From NCBI GenBank assembly GCA_037074705.1, contig CM073592.1, positions 22,912,629 through 22,976,628 on the forward strand: a stretch of 64,000 nucleotides of DNA. Direction: 5' to 3'. Each line of letters starts with the position of its first letter. Within the stretch, counting starts at the first letter, position 1. The DNA comes from Zhengitettix transpicula. Its lineage: Eukaryota; Arthropoda; Insecta; Orthoptera; Tetrigidae. Under the pieces are notes generated by a model that worked only from the letters and a program-made list of their open reading frames with translations, was not told the origin of the DNA and did not search any database. A program made the position numbers and the translations under genes. Below, piece by piece: positions 12,383 through 24,830 of this stretch.

Positions 12383-13340
12383 TCCGCCAGTTCCGAGAAC
12401 GAGAAATCTTCGATCAGTGGAGACAAAATTGACAATAATAATGTCGTGTGAGTCATTCCTTCGCGTTTGTGTATCTCTCCGTTCTTGTTAGCTGCCGTAA
12501 GACAATCTGGCCAGAAGGTGATCGAGCTGACTGAATTCCCGTCCTTATTCAGCCAGGATCACGTTTCGAACTGGAAGTTGATGTTGGCTGCCAACAAAGT
12601 GTCTCTTATGTGCTTTTTTCAGATACTTAACTATTCCCGATTCTACGCAACACCGCAGCTCCGTATCACTGTTATTTTATTCTCTTTTTCTTTTTTAATA
12701 ATAATATTTTCCGAGCCTTTTATAATGCGGCGATCAACCGTAGTAACGTCCAGTAGTTATTTAACATCTGTTCTATTTCCGGTACTCGTTTCCTCCGCAT
12801 CGTTTGTCCGTTCCCGTCCCCTTCCTCTTTTAAGTTTAACAACCCTAGTACAAAAACCGTTACAGTGAACAAGTCTCAAAAGCTTTGTTTAATCGAATAA
12901 ATTTTTTTTGTAGATATTTTTAAGTTGTAGTATGTCTTCGGCGATAATTTACTGTCATAGTGTCAAGTCTTCCGAATAATCTGTGTGACGATCACAGAGA
13001 TGCAATAGTCCTCAACCTGTTACAATGATTCCATTTATATAATAAATTCGGTTATTATAAAATACCTACGTGTACTGTCTTTCGTATTAATTTTTTTATA
13101 ATTTCAACGAAACTCGTGTAGCAAAGAAATAATTTACCAAATATTTTATGAACTTTAAGCGTTTTGTGTTTCAAACTTTTATTACTCATGCTCATATAAT
13201 TTCCAATTTATACAATATATTTTACATTTCGGAATTTAGGTTTTTTATTTTTCACAATTAAATATATATTCTAAAGGTTTTAAAGACTGTTTTTGAATTA
13301 ATAAAACAATTTATGACGTTATAACGACACTTTGTAATTT

Positions 13341-13402
13341 ATATTTATATATAAATATAAAATGTGTATATATATATATTTTACAAATATATATATATAT
13401 AC
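13341..13402. repeat. AT dinucleotide-rich tract
   Basis: Two runs of (TA)n separated by a few bases, ending ATATATATATATATAC. A simple repeat. Confidence 0.8.
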
Positions 13403-13494
13403 TGTGTTAGACTATCCAATTCATAATTGTAATTTTTTATATAATTTTGTTTCGCCAGTTTTTTTTATAAAATAATAGTTATATTTATCTGACA

Positions 13495-13615
13495 ACATTT
13501 TAATCAATGAATAAACCGGCCAACATGTCATAAATGTTTTTAAAATTATTATAAAAAAAAATAACGCTGCGTTTCGTTCCTGTTCTTAGAAATAACCTCA
13601 GGGGCACAAGTATAA
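13495..13615 (-). repeat. Hammerhead-like repeat, single arm
   Basis: Minus strand: CCCTGAGG, a stem-loop, then GAAACGCAGCGTT, in which ACGC and GCGT can pair as stem III. The tail runs into ACATGTTGGCCGGTTTATTC. The same tail (GTTGGCCGGTTTATTC) ends the element at 32080-32300, which ties the two into one family. Confidence 0.5.
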
Positions 13616-14229
13616 AATAATATAATTGGTAAAGATGAATTCTACGAGTATGAAAATCTATTTACTTTTTTATATAAATTATTTATGTATTGAACTGAAG
13701 TCTCTTGAATGTTCAGATTCCTCAATAGAGGACTAACGGAACCATTAAATCAAACCAAATCAAATTCATGAGCGTTAAAATGAAAATCTCGAGTTGAAGA
13801 TTAAATATCCTTCAATACATACGGGAATAATATACAGGTTAGGAAATAAATTATATAATTTATAAGGTAAGATAATGTAAGGGATAGTTATTGTGTTAAT
13901 TATGCATATTAAAAGAAAATTATATTTTCGTTGCCTTAAAGACTGTAATATAGTTCCTGTACTTTGTCATATATTTTGATAAAATAACCATTGCTTTCTA
14001 TCTATAGATCTATCGACTTTGCCAAGAAAAATAATTATCGTGACATATAATTAAAATTTAACGTATATACCATAAATAACGTTCATATTAGAACTAATCA
14101 CGTATTATGGGAATAATGATCTGCTGATAATGATATAGACACACACAACATGAGCACGTATCGATCGTCTTGTGAAGACGTTATTTTGCCGTTAAATTCT
14201 TTTAATACGTCGTGTAGTAGTAAAGTAAA

Positions 14230-15070
14230 TTTTATTGTGCATATGTGTGCCACGTTTCCAGGAGTTGAGGGACTTATGACAGAGGCAATTGCTCCGGCGT
14301 CTTTGTCATGAAGCCATTACCACGCTCGTCAATGCTGAGACAGGTTATTAGTGAACGCTGCTGACTCTGGCACTAATTATCGTGCTTCTGAGGGGGCAGG
14401 GCGGCGACAGAACACTGCCAGAAAAATTCGTATTCAACTCACTTAGACATTACCAAAAAAAAAAGTATCGTCCCTATTCAGCGCTCCTCAGATTGAAAAG
14501 GTAATAAATTGAAAAATTATCCAAAGATCGTCAGATTATTACCACTTTATTACTCACCTAAATCTGACGAAAATATATTTCAAATACACTTTACCTTTAA
14601 TTTAGATCACAGCAGCATTGTCAACGTCTCTGCATTTTTTTTGTGGCAATAAAGTATCCTAGTACTGTGTAATTTTTTTTTCAAATCTGATTCGCCATGG
14701 TTTGGTTTACTTATTTTTACGTCACCAAGGATGTTGTGTAAACATGGGATGGCGTTTTTCGGTCCTCACGATCACGACAGGCGTCATTCCATACCTGTTT
14801 TAAAGGACCTCAATTACGGCAGGGAAGAGCAGGTACTTAAAGCAGCCCGTATACTAGGAAAGGAGGAGGATCCTCCTGCCTTGATTCGTTTCCGGTCCGC
14901 GGAGCTTTAACGCACCCATAAAACACACTTATTATCACCCAGGCCAGGAAAAACTAAAATGTACCGGCCACAACCGTTCATTTATTTTCCGCTCCAGGGG
15001 AAAACGCGGGTCTTTCCGCGAGGAGAATTATTGATCGGCATGGAAATTATTTGGACGTGCGTCTACCCAG
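14230..15070. promoter_or_regulatory. GC-richer non-coding islands, candidate conserved elements
   Basis: Two patches (about 14230-14420 and 14740-15070) stand out by eye from AT-rich DNA and lack ORFs. They hold homeodomain-like cores (CACTAATTATCG, CACCCATAAAAC) and a perfect GGAGGATCCTCC palindrome. They could be regulatory DNA of the RUNX gene or old insertions. Confidence 0.2.
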
Positions 15071-16479
15071 AAAAAAAAAAGATCTCATATCCAGCAGAGT
15101 TCACTTTATGAATCTTAAAGAAAAGATTAATGTAAAATATTGAGCTCTGTGTGTAAGCAGATCCTGCAGAAAAAAATAGTCATAAAACACGCAAGCAAAT
15201 TGAAACAAAATACACAAAAGTTTGAAAATAAGATAATGCATTTACATTCCCTTTTATTTAGTTATATACAATTCAGAAATCTTCCAAATTCTTGTAAAAA
15301 AATTACCTAATGCATTCTACTTCTGTCCAATTAAATTGCATCAACGTTCTTCAATACTTTTTTACTTGTACGAAATATCCAAACGGGATGGAACTACAAT
15401 AAGTATTGCCGATAATTTTCATAATGTAAGACTTTTAATTTTCGAATAAAAATTAATTTTAAACATTCAAAGTATAATATTTTAATGGCCAATGATCTGT
15501 AAAAAAAACTTTAAATGATGTATGTTAGCAAAAATTGAATTTTTTCACTTAGCGGTTTTAATCCAAAAACAATTCAATTATATTTTTTTTTAAAAAAAAT
15601 TGAATTGTATGTGAATAAATTACCTCAGAATAATCATTTTATTCTATAAAAGTTTATTTAAAAAAATGTTTACTGTTTCTGTGACTTAATCTAAAATTTT
15701 TGTGACGGTACGAGTGTCCTAAGTTTTTTTTCTATCCCTTCAATGCTTACAATAGTAAAGTTACATATTCTGGAATCAGCTAAGTTTATTTCCGCACTTG
15801 ATTTAGTCGAAATTAACTTTTAATGTATTTATTCAAAATTCTTCTGTGATATTAAATATTTTTGTATTAATGAAGATATTGGCACTTTATACAATCGGAT
15901 TAATACAAGAAATTTAACATCAATGAAGAAATTTAAATAACAAAAATAAATAAGCTCTCATATTTTTCTACTCTTATTTGATGAAGGAACAAAACGAATT
16001 GTTTTTAATTTTTTATTGATTGAAATGTCAATGTAACCATTGTAATAGATTTTTGAACTAACCTTGTCCTAACGTATTAGCCTTTATCTTTATTTATTTT
16101 AATGATTTTTTTTTGGAATTTTGACAGCTTAAAATTTATAATTTTTAAACGTACCAATTTACGTTCAAACGCACAACAAACTATTTTTATATTAACTTGT
16201 TCTTTTTTAAATAATTTTTTTGTACGTTACATATTACTTTATATACTCTACTACATTATTGTTCCGTATATTGAAAAATTAATCATTTGGAAGCTTAACA
16301 GGGAAAATCCTGCAGCGTTTATCAAATTTATCCAATCGTATTGTCTGTTTCCATTAATAAGTGTATAAGCCCATGGAGAAAAAATAAAATAATTGGCCTC
16401 ATCTATCTCTTAAATATTTCCTTTCTATTTTACGTGTTCGGCCTAAGGGCAATAGTTTATGAAGTTTATAATCGCTCAC

Positions 16480-16770
16480 AGGATAAGCTATAAACGGCCC
16501 CCGCAGTCGTGAAGTCAAAGTTTGTGCGGTCGGAGCCCCATGTGTTGACTCGTGACCCCCCGCCCCCCTTCACCCCCTAAATCTAGATCGCCTTTACACG
16601 TGTAACGATCAAGGCTGGTGGTCGGCCCAGAGTAAACAGCCCTCCAGGTGTGTGGCCAGTTTTTGTGGTACCTGGCACCTCGTTACCAACAGCCCTCATT
16701 AGCAGGATCAACCACTCTCTTTTAATTAGCGGCTCAACTAGCTGGTCGCCGCCGACTAGAAGACGTAAAG
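16480..16770. promoter_or_regulatory. GC-richer island with RUNX-type sites, candidate enhancer
   Basis: A compact non-coding block with higher GC than its surroundings. It has two exact RUNX consensus sites (TGCGGT at 16525-16530, TGTGGT at 16664-16669), an E-box palindrome ACACGTGT at 16596-16603, and homeodomain-type TTTTAATTAGCGG near 16720. It lies about 16 kb upstream of RUNX exons on the same strand, so autoregulation is conceivable. Function is inference only. Confidence 0.25.
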
Positions 16771-17683
16771 CTTAAAATCGCTATATTCGTATTAGGCATG
16801 AGTTACACAAGGATAAGGGGAAAAGAGGGGGGACGTTGTAATGAAGTTTGAGAAGGAAAGGGAGGGGGAGAATTGGGGAGTGGCAATGTGCAAGTTGTGA
16901 AATCAGGCGCCTGGCGGTGACACTCGAAGCGGAGTAATAGCGATATAAACCCAGGAGGAAACCGAAAAACAAAACAGATGAAAAATAGCGGAAATATAAT
17001 ATCAGAAATAGTTGTGAAATAGCTGATAGATAATGACTGGGGAACTGAAAAAATAAACCACTATTCACAAAAGGAACGATTATTAACTGAAGCTGCTGAA
17101 GAACCCTCGGTTCCACGTAACAACTACGTTGGTTTTAAAAAATTTTAATACTACCAAAAGGTCCAGTAGAAGAAAGTTAGATTCGCAAAAATGAATAAAA
17201 AACTAATCATTTATCCTCAACAAGAATCCTTTCTCATATGAGTGAGGAAGCACAATTTCGCATCATATCAATTCAGAGTGGAGGCTTTTGGTCGCGGACT
17301 TTAATACTGGCTTTCCCGCTGTTCGTAACTTTACCTGGGAAACTGATCGCTTCTTACATCAACCTGATGATTGAGGAAGAAAGTTTCCGAACACGTTATT
17401 TTCCCGTAAAACGAGAAATGCAAATGTATGACGTAGACCAAATAAAACAACACGATGAGGTCACGCTGATCGTTTTATCAAGTAACCACTGACTCAGAAA
17501 CCAAAGTTGATCGATAAAGAAGCTACGTTGTCCACATCCTGCGCTGATCGCAGATTGCTAACTCAGAAATATTGTCCAATAAGAAAACCGCCGCCGGGCT
17601 GTGAGGAACCAGTTCAGGTGGTCTGTGGACACCCACGCCTCAATCACTCCGGCTGACGAGTATTATAACAGGTTTCAGGTTTC

Positions 17684-18125
17684 CCGGAACCTAATCGGAA
17701 GTCGGTGGAAGAGAAAGGTATTCAGGGCCCGCTCACACACATCATCCGACATCAATGGAGCCAGAGTCAACACCACTGGGAGTGTTTCACGTGGTCAAGG
17801 TGGCCCTGATTAAGGAATCAATCATATTTGGGGCCATCTTTTAGGTATAATATATTTTTTAAATGTGCTTAGAACTCCAGAGAACTCATTCATGACGCAA
17901 TGGAGTTGGCATGGATATGATTTGATTATTTTTAACGTGAAAGTCGCAATTCCAAAATTTTATTCCTCTAAATATATTTATTTATTAATGTCCCATTCGT
18001 GAAAAGATGCATTGAAAAGAAGAAATAAACAAAGTCTCATTTTCTGAGTTCTCATAATCTGGTGGGAAGTCAGTGGAGGAGGAATGTATTCAAGCTCTCA
18101 CACCACCATATCATTGCAGATGGAG
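17684..18125 (+). repeat. Two diverged copies of one short repeat
   Basis: 17684-17760 and 18049-18125 align over about 75 bp (shared core AATCKGGAAGTCRGTGGARG then TATTCARG and CTCACAC). Both are in the same orientation, so they are either a local duplication or two fragments of one dispersed repeat. One translated frame gives a similar short peptide (NLIGSRWKRKVF in the first), so an old element ORF is possible, but no family was recognised. Confidence 0.45.
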
Positions 18126-19087
18126 AGGTGACTTCTTCAGGTTATAGTGAGGTTGAAAACGAATCTGATGGTCTTCGAGTCCAGCAACTGATATATATTT
18201 TTCTTGTGAAAAAACAATATGGACGCCATGCGAATTGACCTGAGTGGCAATGTGGATGAGAAGATTATTTAAATATATGCGACATTACAGTCTAAAAGAA
18301 GCGCTACCGAGATGGACAAGAAAACTTGAAGCTCGCAGTTACCGAACAAACATTGCGCTATTCCTCCGAGACAAAGCGGAAGACAAGGAAGGGACTACTT
18401 AGAGGGGAGGGTGTAAAAATTGGCGAGACTCTGTGTACCTGAGCGAGCGGGCCGCCGTAGATTACAGAGCTGATGAGCTTCTAATTGCGGTCTGGCCCCG
18501 TCGATGGTGGTGGTCCTGGCCTTGTTAAGGCTCGACCTCACACCCACTCGTGGTTAGACTGCCACGCGAAGGACCTCGGGACACCTTCCATCATCCTCAT
18601 CAACTTTCGACACACGTTCAATGCGAAAAACTGGTTTATTTTATATTCTACAGTTTCTGGAATGAAATTAAGAACACGGACGGCCAAATTCACTTAATGT
18701 GCATATTTAAAGCTTTTATGGCAAAAATTGACGAACAATAGCTGAGGTCCTAACAGTGAAATAAATAAAGTAGAAATAAAATTAGAAAACTTCTATAACC
18801 TTTTTCATGGCGAGTAAAAATAATGTTAGTAAGAGACGTCAACAATTGTTTGGTTTTGAAAAGTTTCCTTCATCAGATTGCTGTGAAAAAAAAAAGAAGA
18901 CGAATCATCTGACGAAAGGAACGAGAGTTGCAAAATCGTTGCATGATATTTATTTAGCACTTTCTTTAGTCTGTTATTTAGGCTATTTGTTTGTACAAAT
19001 AAAGAAAAAAACAATCGTTTCAGGTCACAATAAAAATAAACGCAGAAACAAAGTTGGAGTTATCGAAATAACACACTTTTTCTCGAC

Positions 19088-19615
19088 GGCCTGCGAGCGA
19101 TGTTCTCTCGCAGGCAGAACCTTGTAGGAGAGACACGAAGGGGCTACCTTTGGGGGGATGCCTTTTCCTCTCCATTTTTGAACTAAGGTTCCCACAAGCC
19201 GAGGCACCTCGGCCTGTTCTGAGAGGTGTATGTTCCGGGGTCGCAGACCTTGGGCATACGGTAAGATTTGTCCTCTATTCCCATTGGAATAGTCGGCCAG
19301 CTGCCTCCTAAACTGGTCGAGACACGGAGAAGGGAATGCTGCGTCCCCACAGCAAACTCCTCTCCCGCTGTCGGAAGGGCGTGGGACAAGTACCCAATGC
19401 CCGACCTACCTGATGCAGGTTTTTCTAGGGTTTTCCCTGCATTTCTTTAGGCGAATGCCAGGTAGGATCCTTAAAATATAGCCCGGGGGCCCTAGTTAAC
19501 CCTTGGCTACCTTCCTCTACCCTTCCACATCCCCCCTTTCAAATCCCTTCCTATGCTTTTAAAGGGGAGTTGCTCAACGTGGATTACCCTCACGTAGCCT
19601 GTTAGCCTAAAAAAA
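19088..19615 (+). mobile_element. SINE-like retroposon, copy 3
   Basis: Near full-length copy, very similar to copy 2. It has a single 5' hairpin (CCTGCGAG...CTCGCAGG), the same internal blocks, and ends GTAGCCTGTTAGCCT plus A7. No clear target-site duplication was found. The bases after its tail (GAGGAATAGAGG) resemble the 5' lead-in of copy 2 (GAGGAAGTAGAGG), perhaps by chance. No coding capacity. Confidence 0.82.
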
Positions 19616-20529
19616 GAGGAATAGAGGATTGAGAAAATCTAAAATTGGTCAGAACATTTAGGTAATAATTTGGCTGAAAAAGTTCAAAGCGGCTCTAAAT
19701 ATATTTCTTCCAGCCCGATAGAAAATTACGTTTGCAAATTTAGAATACTCTACTCGAGAACCAAGTCAATTTTCCCTCCTTTCCAAAATTGTTTCCCAGA
19801 GTTCTGTGCGAATATATGCATTGGCCGCAATGGGCGGATAGAATAAGAAAAAAAATCTACATAACTTCGGAGCCATCGCCGTCTATTGCTGTACGACATC
19901 TAATAGTCAATTGTGCCTAGACCATCCGCTTGTTATTGTGATTGCAGGTTCATTTACCTTGGTTGTTCTACGGAATGAAAATTGAACTACGCAGCTGACC
20001 GCATGACAATTTTGCCCCTCCTTTGGCACGAGTAACGTACAATGGCAAATTACTCAGCGCTGTACCACTTCCTTAAGCAGTCTTAGACGCTCGACGGTTA
20101 TTGACCTTAAGACAGACAAATAAAATAAGAGACGTGGTTGGCCATGGTAAAATATTTTGTCGGGTGCCTTCCAGGTGACGAAGAAGTTGGCGATGGTGAT
20201 GCGTTATGATCAGTGGACAAGTATTCAGGAAAAGGAGCATCAGTCTCTGAGGATTTCAAGGCAAGTCTCCTTGGGGAGTGGCCGACTGTTTGTCTTGCGG
20301 TAGAACTCTAGGAAGCCGCAAGGTCACGGTGAAAGCCTGAGGTTTGTTTTGACTCACTTCAACAACTTGCCGCAATATACTCGGACAAGGCGTGAGAAGA
20401 CAACGTTATAGTCGCCTCAAGTACATCGGCTACCATTAGAACTATCTTCCGGTAGAACCATTTAGTAAAAAGAAACTGGGATCTCCTGGCTTGATCTTTA
20501 TTACGAGTCTCATTACTTACCTAAAACAT

Positions 20530-20825
20530 TTTAATGAAACAATTAATGACCTTATACAGACACTTTTTATTTATATTGTGACGACGTTTCGATACCCTCT
20601 TGTATCTTCTTCAGGTGTTTTCGTACAGAGGAGGTATTTACAAATGACTAGATTTATAGCTTGTCTTTGTTTACGTTGTACAATTATACTATAAATCTAA
20701 TCAATTGTAAATACCTCTCTGTAGGAAAATACTTGAAGAAGATACAAAACGGTGTCGAGACGTCGTCATAATATAAATAAAAAACTAAAAGCGTCTGTAT
20801 AAGGTCTTCGATTGCTTTATTAATT
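20530..20825. mobile_element. Inverted-pair element with hammerhead-like cores
   Basis: A foldback element of about 300 bp. The arms share ACCTTATACAGAC..., ATTTATAT, GACGACGTTTC, GAAGATAC and AATACCTC in mirror order around a short spacer. The left arm on the minus strand has CTGAAGA (20614-20608), stem GATAC/GTATC (20606-20602 and 20595-20591) with a 6-nt loop, GAAA (20590-20587), then C, GTC, GT and C at 20580. This fits a type I hammerhead with a 2-bp stem III, apart from one unpaired A after the core. The right arm (20732-20767) is more decayed (CTTGAAGA...GAGACGTCGTC). Stem I is not evident. Confidence 0.6.
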
Positions 20826-21811
20826 CAAATTAAGACTTTTAACCAAAACATTTTTTAATTCATTGCAGCTATTGTGCGATTGTTAACCTAAGGTCAAGGC
20901 GAAAGTCGCTGTCATAGAAATAAAGTAAAATAATATCTACTTTTATTGTAATTCTATTTTTGTTTCCGCTTAAAATAAGGTAATTATTTTTCTGTCCCTA
21001 TGCTCAAACATAATCGCTAACTTATTCTCCTTCTACTACTAAAAAAAATTAAGTTCTCTAAGCAATTATATAATGTTAATTAAATTGTTGAACCACGATC
21101 TGAACTTTTTTAAATTAAATGTTTTGTTTAGAACAACTGCGTGAAATATTGCCTCTAGCTGTATATTTTTTCGAGGATTTCTTTATTTTATTCTCATTGA
21201 TAAACGCATTACTAAACACTTCGGAATTTGGCTTTACCCGAAGATGGCGGCTGAGAACTTCTTCGCCGATACGTGAGAATGAAAAATTATATTCCCTCCA
21301 GTAACTCTCTCCTGGTAATTATTTAAGGCTATTAATTAATTTGTAATTATTAAATTGTATTTTTAGTTGCATTGTACAAAAACAACTACTTGTAATTTCA
21401 TTTATGTTGCATTGTATTACCTCAACCAAGGATTAATGGACTTAAGATAATCTATCTATAATCGCCCACAAAGCCGATTTTTAATTTGAGGAACTGTCCT
21501 GTTCCACTTCCAGTAATTTCATCATCAGTTACGGTTGATCTTTTTTTTAAATATTATCCTTCTTCAAATATGATAATCAATATTTCAAATTTTAGAAAAT
21601 ATGCAAATTTATGTCCTTATTTTTCCTCGTTCTACCAAAACGCTGCTTCGTTACTTACTTTTTCCGTTAAAAGAAAACAGGGTGAGCTTTCCTGGATTTG
21701 TAGTCCGTTTATTTTGTTTGTTTTTTAAAATCAGAAGAAATGCAAAACAGTGGACGGTTACATTCTAGATGTTAAAAATGTGTGATTCAAAAATAAGGAA
21801 ATACATAAAAT

Positions 21812-22160
21812 CGGTAAGAGTTGTCCGCTATTCCTATTGGAATAGTCGGCCAGCTGCCTCCTAAACCGGTCAAGGCACGGCGACGGGGAAAGCTGCGACC
21901 CCACAGCTAACCCCTCTACCGCCATAGGAAGGGCGTGGGACAGGTACCAAATGCCCGACCTACCTGATGCAGATTTTTCTAGGGTTTTCCCTGCATCGCT
22001 TTTAGGCGAATTGCCGGGTAGGATCCTTAAACCATAGTTAATCCTTGGCTACCTTCCTCTTCCCTTCCGCATCCCCCCCTTTCAAATCCCTTCCTATGCT
22101 ATTGAAGGGGAGTTGCCACTATGTGGATTACCCTCATGTAGCCAGTTACCCTAAAAAAAA
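21812..22160 (+). mobile_element. SINE-like retroposon, copy 4 (5' truncated)
   Basis: Starts abruptly at CGGTAAGAGTTGTCCGC, a point internal to copies 2 and 3. It continues through the GTCGGCCAGCTGCC and GGGCGTGGGACAGGTACC blocks and ends TAGCCAGTTACCCT plus A8. Variable 5' truncation with a constant A-rich 3' end across copies 1, 3 and 4 is typical of retroposition by LINE machinery. No clear target-site duplication was found. Confidence 0.82.
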
Positions 22161-23429
22161 TTAAAGACAATATTCTGGGATCTTAAAAGCTGTTAATTAT
22201 CCAACGGTCGCGCTACACAGGTCTACCAACTAATTCTTCATTTTTTTAAAAAAACGCACTATTTCGTGTCACTGAGAATAAATTGCTAATTCATGAATAT
22301 TTATTTGCGAAACCAAATGTGTCGATTAGTATGGAAATGTCTTGCCGTTTCGCATATATGACGTAATTAAAGTTTCGTGCTTTTTTTAGAAAAAAGATCT
22401 ACATGATAAGGTAACCGTAATACTTTTGAATGTTGGCTCGAATCCAAAAGTTGAATAGCCGAATTTAATATAATTTTGGACATTTATTTTCTGGTAGTTT
22501 AGCCATTCCTAATCAAGTCTTATCTAAGTCAATAGATGAGGTGTAGCAATTCTCTTCTGTTCATTCGCTTCTAAACTGTATGTTGACAAATAATTACTTT
22601 AAATATCCGATAATTTATCACACAACAAACTTTAAGTTTTTTTGAGTAATTTAATCTAATACAACTTCGTAATAACCTGTAATTTCTTTCCTATTATTTT
22701 TCTTCCTAATTTCCTAATGTATATTTATCGATATCCTGAGTGGTTACCTATATACCTGAAATATGTTATTCACTTCCAACCAGGACTTGTCCATGTCTAT
22801 TTTTCTTTCTGACAGACAGAAAAATTTTCCATTCTCTTATTTTGTTGGCAAATAGGTTCATTATGAGTCACCCGGGATTTGTATCTGAATGCCGAACGTA
22901 TGAATTACAGAAAAACTATTAAGAGTACAGGACCGAGAGTTGGACAAAACTAGCATTTGTCAAGAAAGTGTTTGAGGAAAAATTCTCATGGAAAACTAAC
23001 TTGGGTTATTTTTCCCGTCCAACCGAAAAAATAACTCCGCCAACTAAGACGCAACACGTGTGATGTGGGAAGCGTTCCTCAGCCTTTATTCTCACTTCTC
23101 TCATTGCTAACTCGTGAATAGTGAAACAACAACTTTCTTGACTTAGGGAAATGTGATTAAAAATTTTACCTTTCCCATTTGCGTGTGACGATTAGTGGAC
23201 ACGTTTCGAACATGGGCGTTTTATGGCGAGAGACGATCCCTATGCTGAGTGGACGGTAACAAAGTGATTTGATGTTATAAAGTCTGGAATATTATGTGGT
23301 CATTTTGGTCAAATCTTGAGTTTGGATAACACATTATGTGTGTTTAACAACCAGCCAGGACATTGTACTGGTCTAGACGTCGCCTTTGGTAAAATTAATC
23401 CGTAAAGAAATACAAGAGACCATCCTCAT

Positions 23430-23800
23430 GCGGCTGACTTAGTGTCTAACTCATTAGAGGCAAATTCCTGGCCGACGTGGCAGTTCCCATCCTCGAAGTG
23501 GGGCACAACAGTGATTGAAGATGTCGCAGGTGTTTGCCGTATCAGGTGAGGCCAGGGCCACCCAAAAAGACTGGCGTGGGGCTTCCGGATCGCTTGACAG
23601 AATACAGGATCGGATTTCCTTCTCCCACACCTCAACCGCCGACATAGCCGTCAACGGAAAACACTTTACTGCTGCAGACTCCTTTCCGGTGGCAGATCGC
23701 CATCGAATCCAATCAATCACTACTCTCGTGTCGTCCCGCGACACGCCCGTTATCTTAGAAATTAGTGGAACCACTCATCATACTCCTAGAAACAGGATAT
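23430..23800. other. GC-rich unassigned segment open on both strands
   Basis: Clearly GC-richer than its flanks, with a 95-codon + frame (23515-23802) and a 106-codon - frame (23774-23454) overlapping. The minus frame reads like protein (VIDWIRWRSATGKESAAVKC, SAVEVWEKEIRSCILSSDPE), but I recognise no family. It could be a fragment of a mobile element or a conserved repeat. No splice or start context favours a gene. Confidence 0.3.
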
Positions 23801-24794
23801 AGATTCACATTGTAGACTTCATTGACTATTCAATATCTATTTCTTCCCTTACTATTCTTAAACTTTGAAAAATCCATACGACCTACATTTAGATCCCTTC
23901 TCATCTCGTCTCATAAACTCTTAGAATATTTTAAATTTATCAGATTCCTATTTTAAAAAATAAAACCCATGGAATACAAAGCGCAACCCGTGGAATCATT
24001 ATTAATATACAAGACAGAACAAAAATGTCTATGTGGCTACGTGAAGAACTGTCGTTGATTGAAAGACATTTTCAAAGCGAATTAAAAGGGATATAATACC
24101 CACTATATACAGGGTTTACGTGAATAATCCATTTTTTACTGAAGTTAAAGGTGGTTTCGTAATTCTTACAAATATCCTTCAAATGAACTGCATCAAATAA
24201 ATCAACCATCATATAAGGGTATTATTAAATTTGTATAATAGATAAATCGCCACATATTTACGAAACAGTAACGTATAATAAATAGACAATAAATATTGGT
24301 GATTAATCTTAATAAACAGGTTTTCGTCATATTAGAAGTTGACTAGTATTATTTTAATCCATTTTGAATGTAACTGGGCTGTTATATTAATTTCAATCAT
24401 TCATTATTAATTAATAAAACAATTTTTATTTTTTTAATGATAGCTTTCAATAATTCTCAGAATTAATCTGCAAAATAAACTGGAAACTTTCTTCAATAAT
24501 TGAACTATACGTTTCTTCGTAACAACATTCAAAGGGGTATGCTCTGAATAAATTTAAAATATTTCCAAGTTAAAACCAAATTTTAATATGAATTATTTTG
24601 TATAATGATTAGAAGACAATATAATTAAAAGGTTATAAACATTATATATAAAAATCCTATTATAATTGGATCTTATTTTTGGAAACAGTTCAAACTAATT
24701 TTATTTAGAGCACAACCGATTGAATTTTTTTAACCAATTAATTTTTTTATAGATCGTTAATGAAAATTGTTGACAGCTGTATATTAAAAAAAAC

Positions 24795-24830
24795 ACGGGG
24801 TCGATTCCCGGTCCGGTCGAGATTTTTGCA
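24795..24830 (+). repeat. tRNA-derived SINE fragment (B-box-like)
   Basis: GGGTCGATTCCCGGTCCGGTCGAG resembles a tRNA T-arm/B-box, and the same string with few changes occurs on the minus strand at 34480-34520. No complete tRNA cloverleaf was found. Confidence 0.45.

Noticed and set aside
12467..12868. 133-codon ORF
   Set aside because: No ATG at the reported start, AT-driven composition at the end, no recognisable domain and no splice context.
17238..17492. 84-codon ORF with a credible ATG
   Set aside because: Balanced composition, but no family recognised and no supporting signals; treated as unassigned.
24100..24185. ACAGGGTTTACGTGAATAATCC resembling common insect transposon ends (ACAGGGTGTTTC...)
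   Set aside because: Only a short partial match with no partner terminus or duplication.
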